Assembly (NCBI GenBank): GCA_903930725.1 | Contig: CAIYZW010000844.1 | Location: forward strand, 1-15,951 | Source: an uncultured Bacteroidota bacterium | GTDB taxonomy: Bacteria; Bacteroidota; Bacteroidia; Bacteroidales; 4484-276 | Length of the DNA: 15,951 bases | Reading direction: 5' to 3' | Shown: piece after piece, positions 15,327 through 15,951 of the stretch | Position numbering within the stretch: the first letter of the stretch is position 1 | Layout of the letters: every line of letters starts with the position of its first letter | Position numbers and translations under genes: made by a program | The notes under the pieces: generated by a model | Databases searched by the model: none | What the model saw: the letters and a program-made list of their open reading frames with translations, nothing else | What the model was told of the DNA's origin: nothing

Positions 15327-15951
15327 ATGAGCTTACGAAAAATTACCGCCGACTATGTTTTCCCCATTTCTTCGCCGCCAATTAAAAATGGGATTCTGAT
15401 TTTTGATATGAATGGGAAAATCGTTGACCTGCTGGATCCGGCCAAAACAGCGCAAAAGCCTGATGATGTCGAGGTTTTTGAGGGATTGCTTTGCCCAGGA
15501 TTTGTAAACACGCATTGCCATCTCGAACTTTCGTGGATGAAGGGTAAAGTTCCCGAAAAGACTGGTTTAGCCGACTTTGTGGTTCACATCGAAAAACAAA
15601 AAAAACTCCGGAAAGAAGAGGAAGTTTTAGAAGCCATCGCCAATGCTGACATGGAGATGCGCAAAAATGGTATTGTTGCAGTTGGCGATATTTCAAATAC
15701 AGCCTACAGTTTTCCGATTAAATCCCTCAGCCCGATTGATTATTACACCTTTATCGAAGTTTACGGGTCGATGCCCTGGCTGGCCACCGAAAAGTCTGAC
15801 AAAGCCACCGAAATTCATCACCAACTCACTGAAATATACGGACTTAAAGGTTCCATCAGCCCACACGCCACATACTCGGTTTCTGAACCATTATTTTTAA
15901 AAATCAAGGCTTTCGCCGAAAGGCACCAAAATATCCTCAGTATCCACCACC
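15327..15951 (+). CDS. Amidohydrolase (TRZ/ATZ or cytosine-deaminase-like), 5' part only
   Basis: The first 208 codons of a gene that runs off the right end with no in-frame stop. ATG 15327 is 13 bp after the DUF3307 stop. Residues 56-67 (CPGFVNTHCHLE) carry the H-x-H metal ligands His63 and His65 of the amidohydrolase barrel, preceded by the small beta-sandwich strands typical of the N-terminus. SPHATYSVS (178-186) matches the H-A/x-Y-S motif of the S-adenosylhomocysteine/5'-methylthioadenosine and aminofutalosine deaminase group. The window stops at SIHH, near the next metal His. The expected full length is about 380 residues, so the catalytic Asp is not visible. The reaction is probably hydrolytic deamination of a purine-type nucleoside or related compound, but the exact substrate is uncertain. 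Confidence 0.85.
   Translation, partial: MSLRKITADYVFPISSPPIKNGILIFDMNGKIVDLLDPAKTAQKPDDVEVFEGLLCPGFVNTHCHLELSWMKGKVPEKTGLADFVVHIEKQKKLRKEEEVLEAIANADMEMRKNGIVAVGDISNTAYSFPIKSLSPIDYYTFIEVYGSMPWLATEKSDKATEIHHQLTEIYGLKGSISPHATYSVSEPLFLKIKAFAERHQNILSIHH

Overview
The window reads as chromosomal DNA from a member of the Bacteroidota, most likely an environmental Bacteroidales. The evidence is: two secreted proteins with C-terminal type IX secretion (T9SS) sorting domains, a DUF3078 protein, several TAnnTTTG-type -7 promoter elements with almost no Shine-Dalgarno sequences, and the moderately low GC content. There is no rRNA, tRNA, CRISPR array, transposase or phage gene. Gene order looks vertically inherited, not mobile.

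Left part (1-5672). Positions 1-157 hold seven complete 21-bp tandem repeats plus a partial one. Their substitution pattern looks like an old coding sequence on the minus strand (a Pro-Thr/Lys-Asp heptapeptide). A 340-bp stretch with no recognisable gene follows. A DUF3078 outer-membrane-type protein (+) then converges, across a strong hairpin terminator, on two separately transcribed minus-strand genes. Both encode large secreted proteins with Asp-box (BNR/sialidase-type) motifs and T9SS sorting domains.

Middle (5901-11118), an envelope region. A minus-strand acyltransferase of the YghO/BcerS-like GNAT family (a relative of bacterial ceramide synthase) is divergent from a three-gene plus-strand operon. 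The operon encodes an LptF/LptG-family lipopolysaccharide export permease, which overlaps by ATGA a GT-B glycosyltransferase, followed 26 bp later by a second GT-B glycosyltransferase. Together they suggest synthesis and export of surface glycolipids.

Right part (11366-15951). A small six-helix HdeD/DUF308 membrane protein has a good upstream promoter. It is followed by the ABC-F translation factor EttA, a SatD-family protein with a C-terminal helix-turn-helix, a DUF3307 multipass membrane protein, and the first 208 codons of an amidohydrolase cut by the window end. Three 29-bp-spaced palindromes with compensatory base changes lie at the satD-DUF3307 junction. The first of them encodes the C-terminus of SatD.

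The best candidate for something under-described is the SatD-DUF3307 pair. SatD shows motifs in the order of a class III nucleotide-cyclase-like fold, and the membrane partner has an unusual set of His/Asp residues in or next to hydrophobic helices. Other points of interest are the BcerS-like gene beside the LPS export operon, the palindrome array, and the codon-patterned 21-bp repeat.
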